Assembly (NCBI GenBank): GCA_903920405.1
Contig: CAIXMC010000266.1
Span: 1-8,673, forward strand
Length of the DNA stretch: 8,673 bases
Direction: 5' to 3'
From: an uncultured beta proteobacterium
GTDB taxonomy: Bacteria > Pseudomonadota > Gammaproteobacteria > Burkholderiales > Burkholderiaceae_C
Both the position numbers and the translations under genes were made by a program. The notes under the pieces are model-generated. The model was not told where the DNA came from. It worked only from the letters and a program-made list of their open reading frames with translations, and made no database searches. Shown in pieces: positions 1 through 7,172 of this stretch (the stretch's first letter is position 1; each line of letters opens with the position of its first letter).

Positions 1-105
1 AACTCAAAAATACGATTTTTCAGTTGCTTGGCAACCTGATTAAACATGCCGAAACCGAATTTTGCGAAAACTACTCGCACAGAATTGCATTTTTGAATCG
101 TACAG
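1..105 (-). other. Foreign sequence beyond the brxC breakpoint, with a possible partial open frame
   Basis: Similarity to BrxC stops at about position 105, and sequence to the left is AT-richer and unrelated. On the minus strand an ATG at 48-46 begins [15 protein letters not shown] and stays open to the window edge. The same frame is also open upstream, across the junction. There is no convincing ribosome binding site and I do not recognise the peptide. A small hairpin (GTTGC-TTG-GCAAC, 23-35) lies inside. This could be the start of another gene, or the edge of an insertion that cut brxC; the sequence to the left is needed to tell. Confidence 0.3.
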
Positions 106-444
106 GTCAAAAAACTGGACGGCATGGCGAGTTTCATCGGTCTGGGGATGATGAGCCTGAATGTTTTCAAGCAAATAGGACAAAATTTTGATGAAGTGCG
201 ATTTGCCCGATCCAAAGAAACCAGACACCCACACGCCCATGCGATCGGTAATGGCCGCGTCGTGTGGGCAATCCATCGCTGCCAAATAGGCATCAAAAAA
301 TTTGCGCAGATAGTCACTGATTTGCTTCGTGACCACATACTCTTCCAACTCTTGCCAAATGCTGGCGGCATCGAGTTGGTCAGCTTTAATCACACCATTG
401 ATGGGACGGTCAATGGGCTTTTGAAATAGTTCACGGATGTGCAT
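40..444 (-). pseudogene. brxC: BrxC (BREX P-loop ATPase), N-terminal remnant
   Basis: BrxC is the large (about 1,200-residue) AAA-type ATPase of BREX phage-defence systems. Its conserved N-terminus is easy to recognise here: [18 protein letters not shown], then KADQLD (residues 20-25), then the Walker A stretch [14 protein letters not shown] at about 73-86. Family-like sequence ends near residue 113 (AVQFFD). The last ~21 residues do not resemble BrxC, and a stop follows in foreign sequence, so only about a tenth of the protein remains. Walker B, the sensor motifs and the C-terminal domains are missing, and the product cannot work as an ATPase. The start ATG is at 444-442. Directly upstream is a run of C and then the heptamer array, with no Shine-Dalgarno, so the native promoter and leader also look lost. 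No other BREX gene (brxA, brxB, pglX, pglZ, brxL) lies in the window. The BrxC identity is firm; the truncation is direct unless an insertion to the left hides the rest of the gene. Confidence 0.9.
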
Positions 445-456
445 GGGGGGAATACC

Positions 457-652
457 AGTGGGAAGTGGAGAGTGGGAAGTGGGAAGTGGAGAGTGGGCAG
501 TGGGCAGTGGGAAGTGGGAAGTGGGCAGTGGGCAGTGGGCAGTGGGCAGTGGGCAGTGGGCAGTGGGGAGTGGGCAGTGGGCAGTGGGCAGTGGGCAGTG
601 GGCAGTGGGGAGTGGACGGTGGACGGTGGACGGTGGACGGTGGACGGTGGAA
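457..652. repeat. Heptanucleotide tandem array, 28 units of AGTGGGC type
   Basis: Twenty-eight perfectly phased 7-bp units run without gaps. Units at 457-491 alternate AGTGGGA and AGTGGAG. Units from 492 to 610 are mostly AGTGGGC, with AGTGGGA and AGTGGGG variants. From 611 on they change to AGTGGAC and then GGTGGAC (five units from 611), ending in GGTGGAA. The variants are clustered, which suggests local expansion by slippage. The plus strand has 17 consecutive units (492-610) each carrying GGG spaced by about 4 nt, a classic G-quadruplex pattern. All reading frames on the plus strand stay open through it, giving low-complexity peptides that are not real proteins. It lies between the divergent brxC and esterase start codons. 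Confidence 0.97.
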
Positions 653-661
653 AGTTAAATG

Positions 662-717
662 CACTCTTCACTCTTCACTCTTCACTCTTCACTCTTCACT
701 CTTCACTGCCCACTCCC
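662..717. repeat. Second heptanucleotide array, CACTCTT type
   Basis: Six exact CACTCTT units (662-703) are followed by CACTGCC and CACTCCC. The period is again 7 bp, but the sequence differs from the first array. The last two units are the reverse complement of GGGAGTGGGCAGTG, which occurs in the first array at 563-577, so the two arrays can pair as long hairpin arms. Only 9 bp (653-661) separate the arrays, and the esterase ATG starts 6 nt after the last unit. Confidence 0.95.
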
Positions 718-722
718 CAATC

Positions 723-1922
723 ATGAATTTGACTGCCCCCAACAACATAGGTCTGTGCCCAGAACGGTTGCAGGGCTTGGTGCATACGCTGCAAGGCGAG
801 GTCGATCGCCAACGACTGCCGGGTGCTGTGGTGATGGTGGCGCGGCACGGGCAATTGGCATTGTTCGAGAGCATTGGACTGCTCTTGCCTGCGGCTGGAA
901 CTGTCATGCCCAAGGATGCGCTGTTTCGGATTTATTCCATGACCAAACCCATTGTGTCTGTGGCAGCCATGATGTTGATGGAAGAAGGTCGGCTGCTTTT
1001 GGGTGAGCCTGTTGCACGTTACCTGCCAGAGTTTGGAGCACAGCAGGTGCTGACCGTCATGGATGGCCGAGAGGAGTTGCAGGCCGTGCGTCAAAGTGCC
1101 ACAGTGCATGATCTGCTGCGCCACACAGCAGGATTGACGTATGAATTTTTGGGCAATACCCCTGTGCATCGTCAATATACCCGACTGCGTTTGGATTCCA
1201 GAGAACGCAGCCTGGCAGAGTTCACACAGCAACTGGCCGGCCTGCCCCTGCTTTTTGAGCCAGGAACTGCGTTTGAATACAGTCGCGCGACCGATGTGTT
1301 AGGGCGTGTGATTGAAGTGGTCTCTGGCCAAAGCCTGCCCACCTTTTTACGTGAACGTATTTTTGAACCCCTGGGCATGTTCGACACGGCGTTTGAAGTT
1401 GGCGAAAAACACCATCATCGAATTGCCGAACCTTTTGCGCATGACCCTGACGGTAACCCGCCCATGCGGTTGATGGACGTTCGTCTTCAAGCGAGAATTT
1501 CTTTGGGCGGCAGCGGGCTTGTTTCAACAGCCATGGATTACGCACAATTTTTGCAATGCCTGCTGAACCGCGGTGTGTTAGGCGGTGTACGTCTGTTAGG
1601 TTCGCAAACGGTCGATTTCATGACGGCAGACCACTTGGGTCACCTACCTGTGTTGGGCACAGGCTCTCGTGCCTTGTTGCCTGTCGGGTATGGGTTTGGA
1701 TTGGGATTTGCAGTGCGCAAGCAACGGGGTAGGGCATCTGTTCCAGGGTCAGAGGGCACTTATTTTTGGGGTGGATTGGCAGGCACCACGTTTTTTGTAG
1801 ATCCACACCTTGATATGTTTGCCATTTTGATGATTCAAGCGCCCAATCAGCGCGAGTATTACCGTATGCTGTTGGCCAACAGGGTGTATGCGGCGGTGTT
1901 GGAAAGTGGACCCTGCATTTGA
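723..1922 (+). CDS. Serine hydrolase of the beta-lactamase (class C/EstB esterase) fold
   Basis: This 399-residue protein belongs to the beta-lactamase-related serine hydrolases (PF00144 type; family VIII esterases and class C-like enzymes). The SxxK motif is SMTK at 72-75 (nucleophile Ser72, Lys75), in the typical context FRIYSMTKPI. The YxN-equivalent motif is EYSR at 185-188, with Tyr186 as the likely general base, as in EstB-type esterases that have YS instead of YxN. A WGG-AGT segment at 349-355 takes the place of the KTG box, the pattern of esterases more than true beta-lactamases. HTAGLTYEFLG (134-144) is also family-typical. I see no signal peptide, so a cytoplasmic enzyme acting on small esters is likely; the substrate is unknown. 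The ATG at 723 is chosen because family-like sequence starts near residue 9 and everything upstream is repeat. No Shine-Dalgarno is visible. Full length, with no internal stops. It is an unrelated neighbour of the defence genes. Confidence 0.88.
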   Translation: MNLTAPNNIGLCPERLQGLVHTLQGEVDRQRLPGAVVMVARHGQLALFESIGLLLPAAGTVMPKDALFRIYSMTKPIVSVAAMMLMEEGRLLLGEPVARYLPEFGAQQVLTVMDGREELQAVRQSATVHDLLRHTAGLTYEFLGNTPVHRQYTRLRLDSRERSLAEFTQQLAGLPLLFEPGTAFEYSRATDVLGRVIEVVSGQSLPTFLRERIFEPLGMFDTAFEVGEKHHHRIAEPFAHDPDGNPPMRLMDVRLQARISLGGSGLVSTAMDYAQFLQCLLNRGVLGGVRLLGSQTVDFMTADHLGHLPVLGTGSRALLPVGYGFGLGFAVRKQRGRASVPGSEGTYFWGGLAGTTFFVDPHLDMFAILMIQAPNQREYYRMLLANRVYAAVLESGPCI

Positions 1923-2120
1923 GACAAAAGTTGAAGATGTCCTCAAAACCAGGAGTGCAAAATTGAGCATCCGCCGAAAAAAGTCTTCGGTGAAGTCATT
2001 GCGGCCATGGTATTTTTCCATGCCGAATTGTGAAAACAGCGTGATGCTACGCCTTATGATGACTCACAATTTTGCAGTACATTGCAATCTATCCACAGAC
2101 AAAATGTAGAAAACACACAC
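1923..2120. other. Intergenic gap between esterase and hsdM-S
   Basis: This 198-bp gap has no recognisable gene. A minus-strand frame with ATG at 2021 is open for 33 codons before running antisense into the esterase; its product is unknown. A plus-strand frame overlapping the esterase end also runs through (to 2109) with no family resemblance. Small hairpins occur at 1974-1990 (CCGAA/TTCGG) and about 2008-2021 (CATGG/CCATG), but neither is followed by a T-run, so no terminator is called. The hsdM-S promoter must lie here, yet no strong -35/-10 pair stands out. Confidence 0.5.
2026..2071. promoter_or_regulatory. Nested inverted repeat upstream of hsdM-S (possible operator)
   Basis: AATTGTGA (2026-2033) and TCACAATT (2064-2071) form a perfect 8-bp inverted repeat. 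Inside it, GCGT (2039-2042) and ACGC (2049-2052) form a second, concentric stem. It ends 50 bp before the hsdM-S start codon, a suitable place for a regulator site or a leader hairpin. Nothing in the window encodes an obvious cognate regulator, so the function is inferred from position and symmetry only. Confidence 0.3.
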
Positions 2121-4865
2121 ATGCCTTCCCATACCGACATCGGCGAATTTATCTGGCGCATAGCTGACCACTTGCGTGGTGACTATGAGAAAAATGACAA
2201 CGAAGACGTGATACTGCCTTTTACGCTGCTACGCCGCCTGGATTGTGTGCTTGAAAAAACGCGCGACAAAGTGCGTGCAACCGAGGCGCAGAATGCGGGC
2301 AAGGCCACCGATGACGTACTTAAAAAGATGCTGGTCAGCGCTGCGGGTGTGCCGTTTTTTAACCGCTCCCGCTACTCTTTTACCGAGTTGCTCAAAAACC
2401 CCGCCGACATCAAAGAAAATTTTGGCGCTTATCTGGAGGGCTTTTCTGACAACATCAAGGAGATTCTTTACAACTTTTCTGGTGGCGAAGAAAAAGGCTT
2501 GGCACCGATCTACGAGACGCTGGCACGCAAAAACCTGCTCTACCTCATCACCCAGGAATTCGCCTCTGAAGACCTGGATTTGCACCCGGATCGGGTCAGC
2601 AACCACGACATGGGGCTGATTTACGAATACCTGATCCGAAAATTCAAGGAAGGTGCAGCCGCCGGCGAGCAATACACGCCGCGTGATGTGGTGCAGTTGC
2701 TGGTGCAACTGGTTTTTGCCGATGTTCAACATGACCTCAAAACATCTGCCGGCTCCCTGGTTGCCATTTATGACCCGGCCTGTGGCACCGGCGGCATGAT
2801 CACCGTGGCCAAGGACTACCTGGTCGATGCCTGGGGGCTTGACCCGACCAATATTTTTATCTACGGCCAGGAACTGCGCGAAAAAACCTACGCCATTTGC
2901 AAGGCCGATGCACTGATGAAAGGCGACGACGGCAGCCGCATCAAGCGGGGCAACACACTGTCTGCCGACAAGTTGATTGGCCAGCAATTCAACTTCATGA
3001 TGGCCAATCCCGAATTTGGCACCGACTGGAAAAAGATTGAGAGCTTTATCAGGGACGAGGCCGGGCGGGGGTCATCCGGTCGTTTTGGTGCGGGACTGCC
3101 CGACGTGGGCGATGCTTCGCTGCTATTTTTGCAGCACATGATCAGCAAGATGACCCCGCTGGACAAAGGCGGCAGCGTCATTGGCATTGTCTTTAACGGC
3201 TCGCCGCTTTTCAATGGCGATGCCGGCTCGGGCTGGTCGGACATTCGCAAGTGGATCATCACCAACGACTGGCTGGATGCCATTGTTGCCCTGCCCGAGG
3301 ACATGTTTTACAACACCAACATTGCAACGTACCTCTGGATTGTTCGCAACAACAAGCCCGCCAGGCGACGCGGCACCATCACGCTGATCAATGGCAATCA
3401 GGAACGCTTTCGCACCCTGATGCGGCGCAACCTGGGCAAAAAGCGGGTGGAACTGACCGCTGCGACCATCGCCGAATTGGTGGGCCTCTATCGCGAGGGC
3501 AAGCCGGTGCCAAAACTGGCGCAGGTCTTTGATTTGAAAGACTTTGGCTACACCCGCGTGACGGTTGAACGCCCGCTGCGCTTACGTTTTAACATCACTG
3601 ACGAACACCTGACCGCGTTTCAGAAATCGGGCTATTTCACCGCGCTGCTGGCAACCAAAAAGGTGGGCGACAAGGCCAGGGACGACATGGCCAAGGGCAA
3701 AGAAAAACAGGCTGCCCTTGTCAACGCGCTCACGGGGGCGATGGCACTGTGCCCCTGCCGCGATGATCGGGTGTTTTTGCAGGCCATCAACCATGCGCTG
3801 CCTTTCAAGGCCACTGCCCAGCTTGTCACTGCCCTGCGCGCTGCATTTGGAACCACCGACGAGACCGCAGAAAAAGTGTTGCTCAAACCGCTGGAGACTT
3901 ATTTCAACCGCGCCACTGCCGAAGCCCATCCGGGTGAGTGGTATCAGACCGACAGCGATCTGCGTGACGAAGAACGTATCCCGCTGAAAACCAACATCGC
4001 CGACTACTTTGCTACCGAGGTGCTGCCCTACGCGCCAGATGCCTGGATGGATCGCAGCAAGGACAAAGTGGGGTTTGAAATCAGCTTTACCAAATACTTT
4101 TACGAATACCAGCCACCGCGTGACCTTAAGGCGATTCTGGCTGATTTGGAAGCGCTGGCGCTCTTACAGGAGCAGCGTGCTGCTGTTATTCACCGCGCAG
4201 TCACCAAAGGACTTGACCCGCATTCCAAAATGAAACCATCGGGGGTTGAGTGGTTGGGTGATGTGCCAGAAGAATGGACGGTGAAACGGTTAAAGTTTTG
4301 GGTGAAGCATATTTCGGCTCAAGTCTCTGTGATGCCCGATGGTCATGCCTACCTGGCACTTGAACATGTTGAAGGGAAAACGGGTCGAATCCTCCCCAAT
4401 GAATCGGCGGAGTTCGACAGCAACGTGAAGCTATTCAAGGCAAACGATATTTTGTTTGGCAGATTGCGACCCTACCTGGCCAAGGTGGCGCTACCTGATT
4501 TTGACGGGGTTTGCGTTGGCGAATTGATGGTGTTGCGAGCAGACCCGCAGGAAGTTAGTCCTCGATATCTTCAACTCAGGTTACTTACGCCTGACTTTAT
4601 TGACCTTGTCGATGGTTCAACGCAAGGTGCAAAAATGCCGCGAGCAAATTGGTCGTTTGTTGGGGATATCAAAGTTGCCTTACCCCCTCGTTCCGACCAA
4701 GATGCTGTCGTTACCCACATCGAACGCGAAACCGCCAAACTTGACACCCTGATGGCCAAATACCGCCGAGAACTCGACCTCCTCGCCGAATACCGTGCTT
4801 CGCTGATTTCCCATGCCGTCACCGGCAAGATCGATGTGCGTGGTCTGGTCGAACCCATTCAATAG
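2121..4865 (+). CDS. hsdM: Type I restriction-modification HsdM fused to a half-length HsdS
   Basis: The HsdM part (residues 1 to about 675) has the N-terminal helical domain (GEFIWRIADHLRGDY, ILPFTLLRRLDCVLE), then the N6-adenine methyltransferase core. The SAM-binding motif I is DPACGTGGM at 218-226, preceded by YTPRDVVQLLVQL (185-197). Motif IV reads NPEF at 296-299, where NPPF/NPPY is usual. The tail (LRDEERIPLKTNI to FYEYQPPRDL) is typical of this HsdM branch. From about 681 the protein becomes HsdS-like: a conserved helix (LLQEQRAAVIHRAVTKGLDP, 681-700), the PSGVEWLGDVPEEW entry into one target-recognition domain (about 706-865), and a second copy of the helix (LLAEYRASLISHAVTGKIDV, 887-906). 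A normal HsdS has two recognition domains; this one has one. The 914-residue chain starts at ATG 2121, since homology begins there; an earlier in-frame ATG at 2082 would add 13 non-homologous residues. No strong ribosome binding site is visible. The role is sequence-specific adenine methylation and target recognition for the complex with HsdR encoded downstream. Confidence 0.92.
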   Translation: MPSHTDIGEFIWRIADHLRGDYEKNDNEDVILPFTLLRRLDCVLEKTRDKVRATEAQNAGKATDDVLKKMLVSAAGVPFFNRSRYSFTELLKNPADIKENFGAYLEGFSDNIKEILYNFSGGEEKGLAPIYETLARKNLLYLITQEFASEDLDLHPDRVSNHDMGLIYEYLIRKFKEGAAAGEQYTPRDVVQLLVQLVFADVQHDLKTSAGSLVAIYDPACGTGGMITVAKDYLVDAWGLDPTNIFIYGQELREKTYAICKADALMKGDDGSRIKRGNTLSADKLIGQQFNFMMANPEFGTDWKKIESFIRDEAGRGSSGRFGAGLPDVGDASLLFLQHMISKMTPLDKGGSVIGIVFNGSPLFNGDAGSGWSDIRKWIITNDWLDAIVALPEDMFYNTNIATYLWIVRNNKPARRRGTITLINGNQERFRTLMRRNLGKKRVELTAATIAELVGLYREGKPVPKLAQVFDLKDFGYTRVTVERPLRLRFNITDEHLTAFQKSGYFTALLATKKVGDKARDDMAKGKEKQAALVNALTGAMALCPCRDDRVFLQAINHALPFKATAQLVTALRAAFGTTDETAEKVLLKPLETYFNRATAEAHPGEWYQTDSDLRDEERIPLKTNIADYFATEVLPYAPDAWMDRSKDKVGFEISFTKYFYEYQPPRDLKAILADLEALALLQEQRAAVIHRAVTKGLDPHSKMKPSGVEWLGDVPEEWTVKRLKFWVKHISAQVSVMPDGHAYLALEHVEGKTGRILPNESAEFDSNVKLFKANDILFGRLRPYLAKVALPDFDGVCVGELMVLRADPQEVSPRYLQLRLLTPDFIDLVDGSTQGAKMPRANWSFVGDIKVALPPRSDQDAVVTHIERETAKLDTLMAKYRRELDLLAEYRASLISHAVTGKIDVRGLVEPIQ

Positions 4866-5003
4866 GCGACTTGCCAGCTCATCATGCGCGTCAATAATTT
4901 AGCCAAAATCGGCGCTAAGGCACGCCAGCTCTGCATAGTGCGCTATTGTTTTGATAACAAATTCAGGGAATGAACGTGTTGTCAATTGCCTGGAGAACAC
5001 CCC
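4866..5003 (+). other. Gap between hsdM-S and hsdR, with a doubtful 29-codon frame
   Basis: This 138-bp gap contains an ATG-started frame at 4884-4973 (MRVNNLAKIGAKARQLCIVR and nine more residues, then TGA). It has no clear ribosome binding site and no known family resemblance, so it is probably not a gene. A weak inverted repeat TTGTT-TTGA-TAACAA lies around 4947-4961. The gap is long enough to hold a separate hsdR promoter, but no convincing one is seen. Confidence 0.3.
4992..4996 (+). promoter_or_regulatory. Ribosome binding site of hsdR
   Basis: GGAGA lies 7 nt before the ATG at 5004 and is the best Shine-Dalgarno in the window. It decides the start in favour of 5004 over an in-frame TTG at 4986. 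Confidence 0.75.
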
Positions 5004-7118
5004 ATGAGCCTGCAAGAAAAAGATTTTGAACAAGTCATCTTTGATGCCCTTTGCGCCAGTCCCCTCTATGTGGGGTTTGACGACAGGGACGGCAGCTACA
5101 CGCGGGGCGACTATTCCAAAGAACTCCACGCCGACCTGACACTGCTGGCCGCCTACATCGCGCAAACGCAGCCCTCCACGTGGGCCAAGCTGCAAAAGCA
5201 ATACGCCGGCCATGAAGCAGCGGCTGTTGCCTCTGAAATCAACAAGCTGCGCCCCAAGCGCGGGCTGCTGGAACTGCTTCGCAATGGCTTTTCTCTTGCC
5301 GGGGTTGGCAAGATCGAGCTGGTGACCTTCAAACCGCATAACGATTTCAACCCCGCGCACCGCGAAAAATACGAAGCCAACCGCTTTGCCATGGTTCGGC
5401 AGTTTCATTTCAGCACGGCCAAGCCCAATGATTCGATTGATCTGGTGATTTTGATCAACGGCCTGCCCTTGCTGTCGATGGAGGTCAAAAACGAATTTAC
5501 CGGCCAGACCTGGCAACACGCAGAGCAGCAATACCGCAAGGATCGCGCGGCCAGCGACCCTTTCCTGAAAGCCTGTGTTGTCCACTTTGCCGTCGATAAC
5601 ACGACCATTTCGATGACGACGCGGCTGGAAAACGGCAAAACGCGCTTTTTGCCGTTCAACCGCGACTTGAAAAACCCGCCCATCGAAGGCCATTTTGCAT
5701 CAGCCTATTTGTGGCAGGACGTGGTGATTGACGGTGTGGCCAAGCCCGGGGTGTTGCGCGCTGACAGCCTGCTGGATTTGTTGCAAAACTACCTGCATCT
5801 GGAAGAAAAGACCGATGAGGTCACCGGCAAGGTCAGCAAATCCCTGATCTTTCCGCGCTACCACCAACTTGACTGTGTGCGCGAACTGCTGGCCGAGGTC
5901 AAGGCGCATGGCCCCGGGGACAACTACCTGATTCAGCACAGCGCGGGTTCGGGCAAGTCCAACACCATCGCCTGGCTGGCGCATCAGTTGGCCAATCTGT
6001 TTAACGACAACAACAGAATTGTTTTTGACAGCGTCATCATCATCACCGACCGGCGGGTGCTTGACAAACAGCTTCAGAAAACGGTCCAGCAGTTTGAAAA
6101 AACTGCCGGACTGGTGCAAAAGATTGACAAGAACACTCGCCAGCTTGTGGCCGCGCTTGCGGGGGGCGCAAAAATCATTGTCTGTACGCTACAAAAATTC
6201 AGTTGGATGCGCAACCTTGACGGCCCCAGGGCGCTCAGGGGAAAGAAGTTTGCGCTGATCGTCGATGAAGCGCACAGCTCGCAAAGCGGCGAAGGCTCAA
6301 AAGACCTGAAACTGGTGCTGACCACGCCCGAGGCGCTTCAAGCCATCATCGCAATAGACGAAGAAAACAAGGAATGGACAGACCCTGTGGCCGAGGAACT
6401 GGCCCAAATCATGAGGGTGCGCCAGCGCCTGCCGCATTTGTCATTTTTTGCCTTTACCGCCACGCCCAAGACCAAAACGCTGGAGGTGTTTGGCAAGGCG
6501 CGTGAGGTGCTGACGGTCGAGGGCATCAAGCAGGTTGAGCACAAGGCGTTTCACAGCTACACCATGCGTCAGGCGATTGAAGAAGGCTTTATCTTTGACG
6601 TGCTGCAAAGCTATACCACCTATGGCACCTATTTTGAGCTGCTGGAAAACGCCAAAGCCCAACCCGGCTATGAAGTGGAGGAGGCCAAGGGCAAAAAGCT
6701 GCTGATGCGCCATGTGGGACGGCATCCGCACACCATCGAGAGCAAGGCCAAGATCATGCTTGACCATTTCTTTGACAAGACCATCCACAAAATTGGCGGA
6801 ACAGCCAAGGCAATGGTGGTAACGAGTTCGCGTGCCCATGCGGTACTTTACAAACAGATTTTTGACCGCTTGCTGCGTGAAGACTATGCCGGCCAGACGC
6901 AGGCGCTGGTGGCGTTTTCGGGCCAAGTTACGATCAAGGGTCATGCCGACACCTACACCGAAGGGGGTATGAATCCGGCTGATGCCAAGGACATTCCCGA
7001 AGCCTTCAATAAGGATGTGGTCAGTAATAAGTTCCCCATTTGGCTCGTCAGATTTGGGCGCACTGCGTCGTTACAAATCGCTTATGTGGCATGGCCACAC
7101 CGCGCGATTTGCGCCTAG
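5004..7118 (+). pseudogene. hsdR: HsdR, Type I restriction subunit, 3'-truncated
   Basis: HsdR is the nuclease and DNA-translocating motor of Type I systems, usually about 1,000 residues or more. Present here: an N-terminal PD-(D/E)xK nuclease domain with Asp146 and Glu160-Val-Lys162 (DLVILINGLPLLSMEVKNE); Walker A HSAGSGKSN (312-320); the Ia-like segment IITDRRVLDKQL; the DEAH box 421-424 (IVDEAHSSQSGE); and motif III FTATPKTKT (484-492). The second motor domain begins (AMVVTSSRAHAVLYKQIFD, 603-621) but true HsdR sequence ends at about residue 669 (DIPEAFN). The next part of the family, normally like YRFLIVANKFQTGFDQPLL with helicase motifs V and VI, is missing here and nowhere in the following 1.5 kb. 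The last ~35 codons read through the palindromic element, with the stop inside it at 7116-7118. Without motifs V-VI and the C-terminal HsdM-binding region, translocation and cleavage should be lost. Confidence 0.93.
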
Positions 7119-7172
7119 CATTGCCTCCCAACTCTGACGGCCAAATGGGGAACTTATTACTGACCATATCCT
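7012..7172. mobile_element. Palindromic MITE-like element inserted in hsdR
   Basis: A ~161-bp palindrome. The arms 7012-7052 and 7133-7172 match except for one substitution and one extra base; they include a 27-bp perfect stretch (7018-7044 against 7140-7166) containing GTCAGTAATAAGTTCCCC. Symmetry continues inward with weaker matches (TTGGG and TGC blocks), then CAAATCGC (7074-7081) against GCGATTTG (7104-7111), and the centre is TGTGGC-ATG-GCCACA (7085-7099). The whole unit can therefore fold into one long hairpin. It codes for no transposase, so it would need one supplied in trans. No target-site duplication could be identified, because the right-hand flank is not hsdR. The family is not recognised; the MITE-type label is inferred from structure and from the gene interruption. 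Confidence 0.85.

Noticed and set aside
46..64. Short similarity between AACCGAATTTTG at 53-64 and 7433-7444, and a looser match (CATGCC followed by GAATT) near 2019
   Set aside because: A 12-bp match in AT-rich sequence can arise by chance in a window this size. No longer alignment extends from it, although all three places are near breakpoints or gene edges.
457..717. CRISPR array
   Set aside because: Units are 7 bp with no spacers, and no cas genes are present.
390..726. Several overlapping open frames across the repeat region on both strands
   Set aside because: They are translations of the 7-bp arrays (SGQWAVG, PLPTAHC, SSLFTLH type repeats) and reflect a lack of stop codons in the unit, not genes.
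1974..1990. Rho-independent terminator after the esterase
   Set aside because: The CCGAA/TTCGG stem is short and is followed by TGAAGTCA, without a T-run.
1888..2109. 73-residue plus-strand frame overlapping the end of the esterase gene
   Set aside because: Overlaps the esterase by 35 bases in another frame and has no recognisable motif or ribosome binding site.
2229..2987. 252-residue minus-strand open frame opposite hsdM-S
   Set aside because: Antisense to the methyltransferase core; composition and lack of motifs indicate a shadow frame.
4899..5693. 264-residue minus-strand open frame opposite hsdR
   Set aside because: Antisense shadow of a strongly recognised gene. It has no family resemblance, and the plus-strand frame carries all the conserved motifs.
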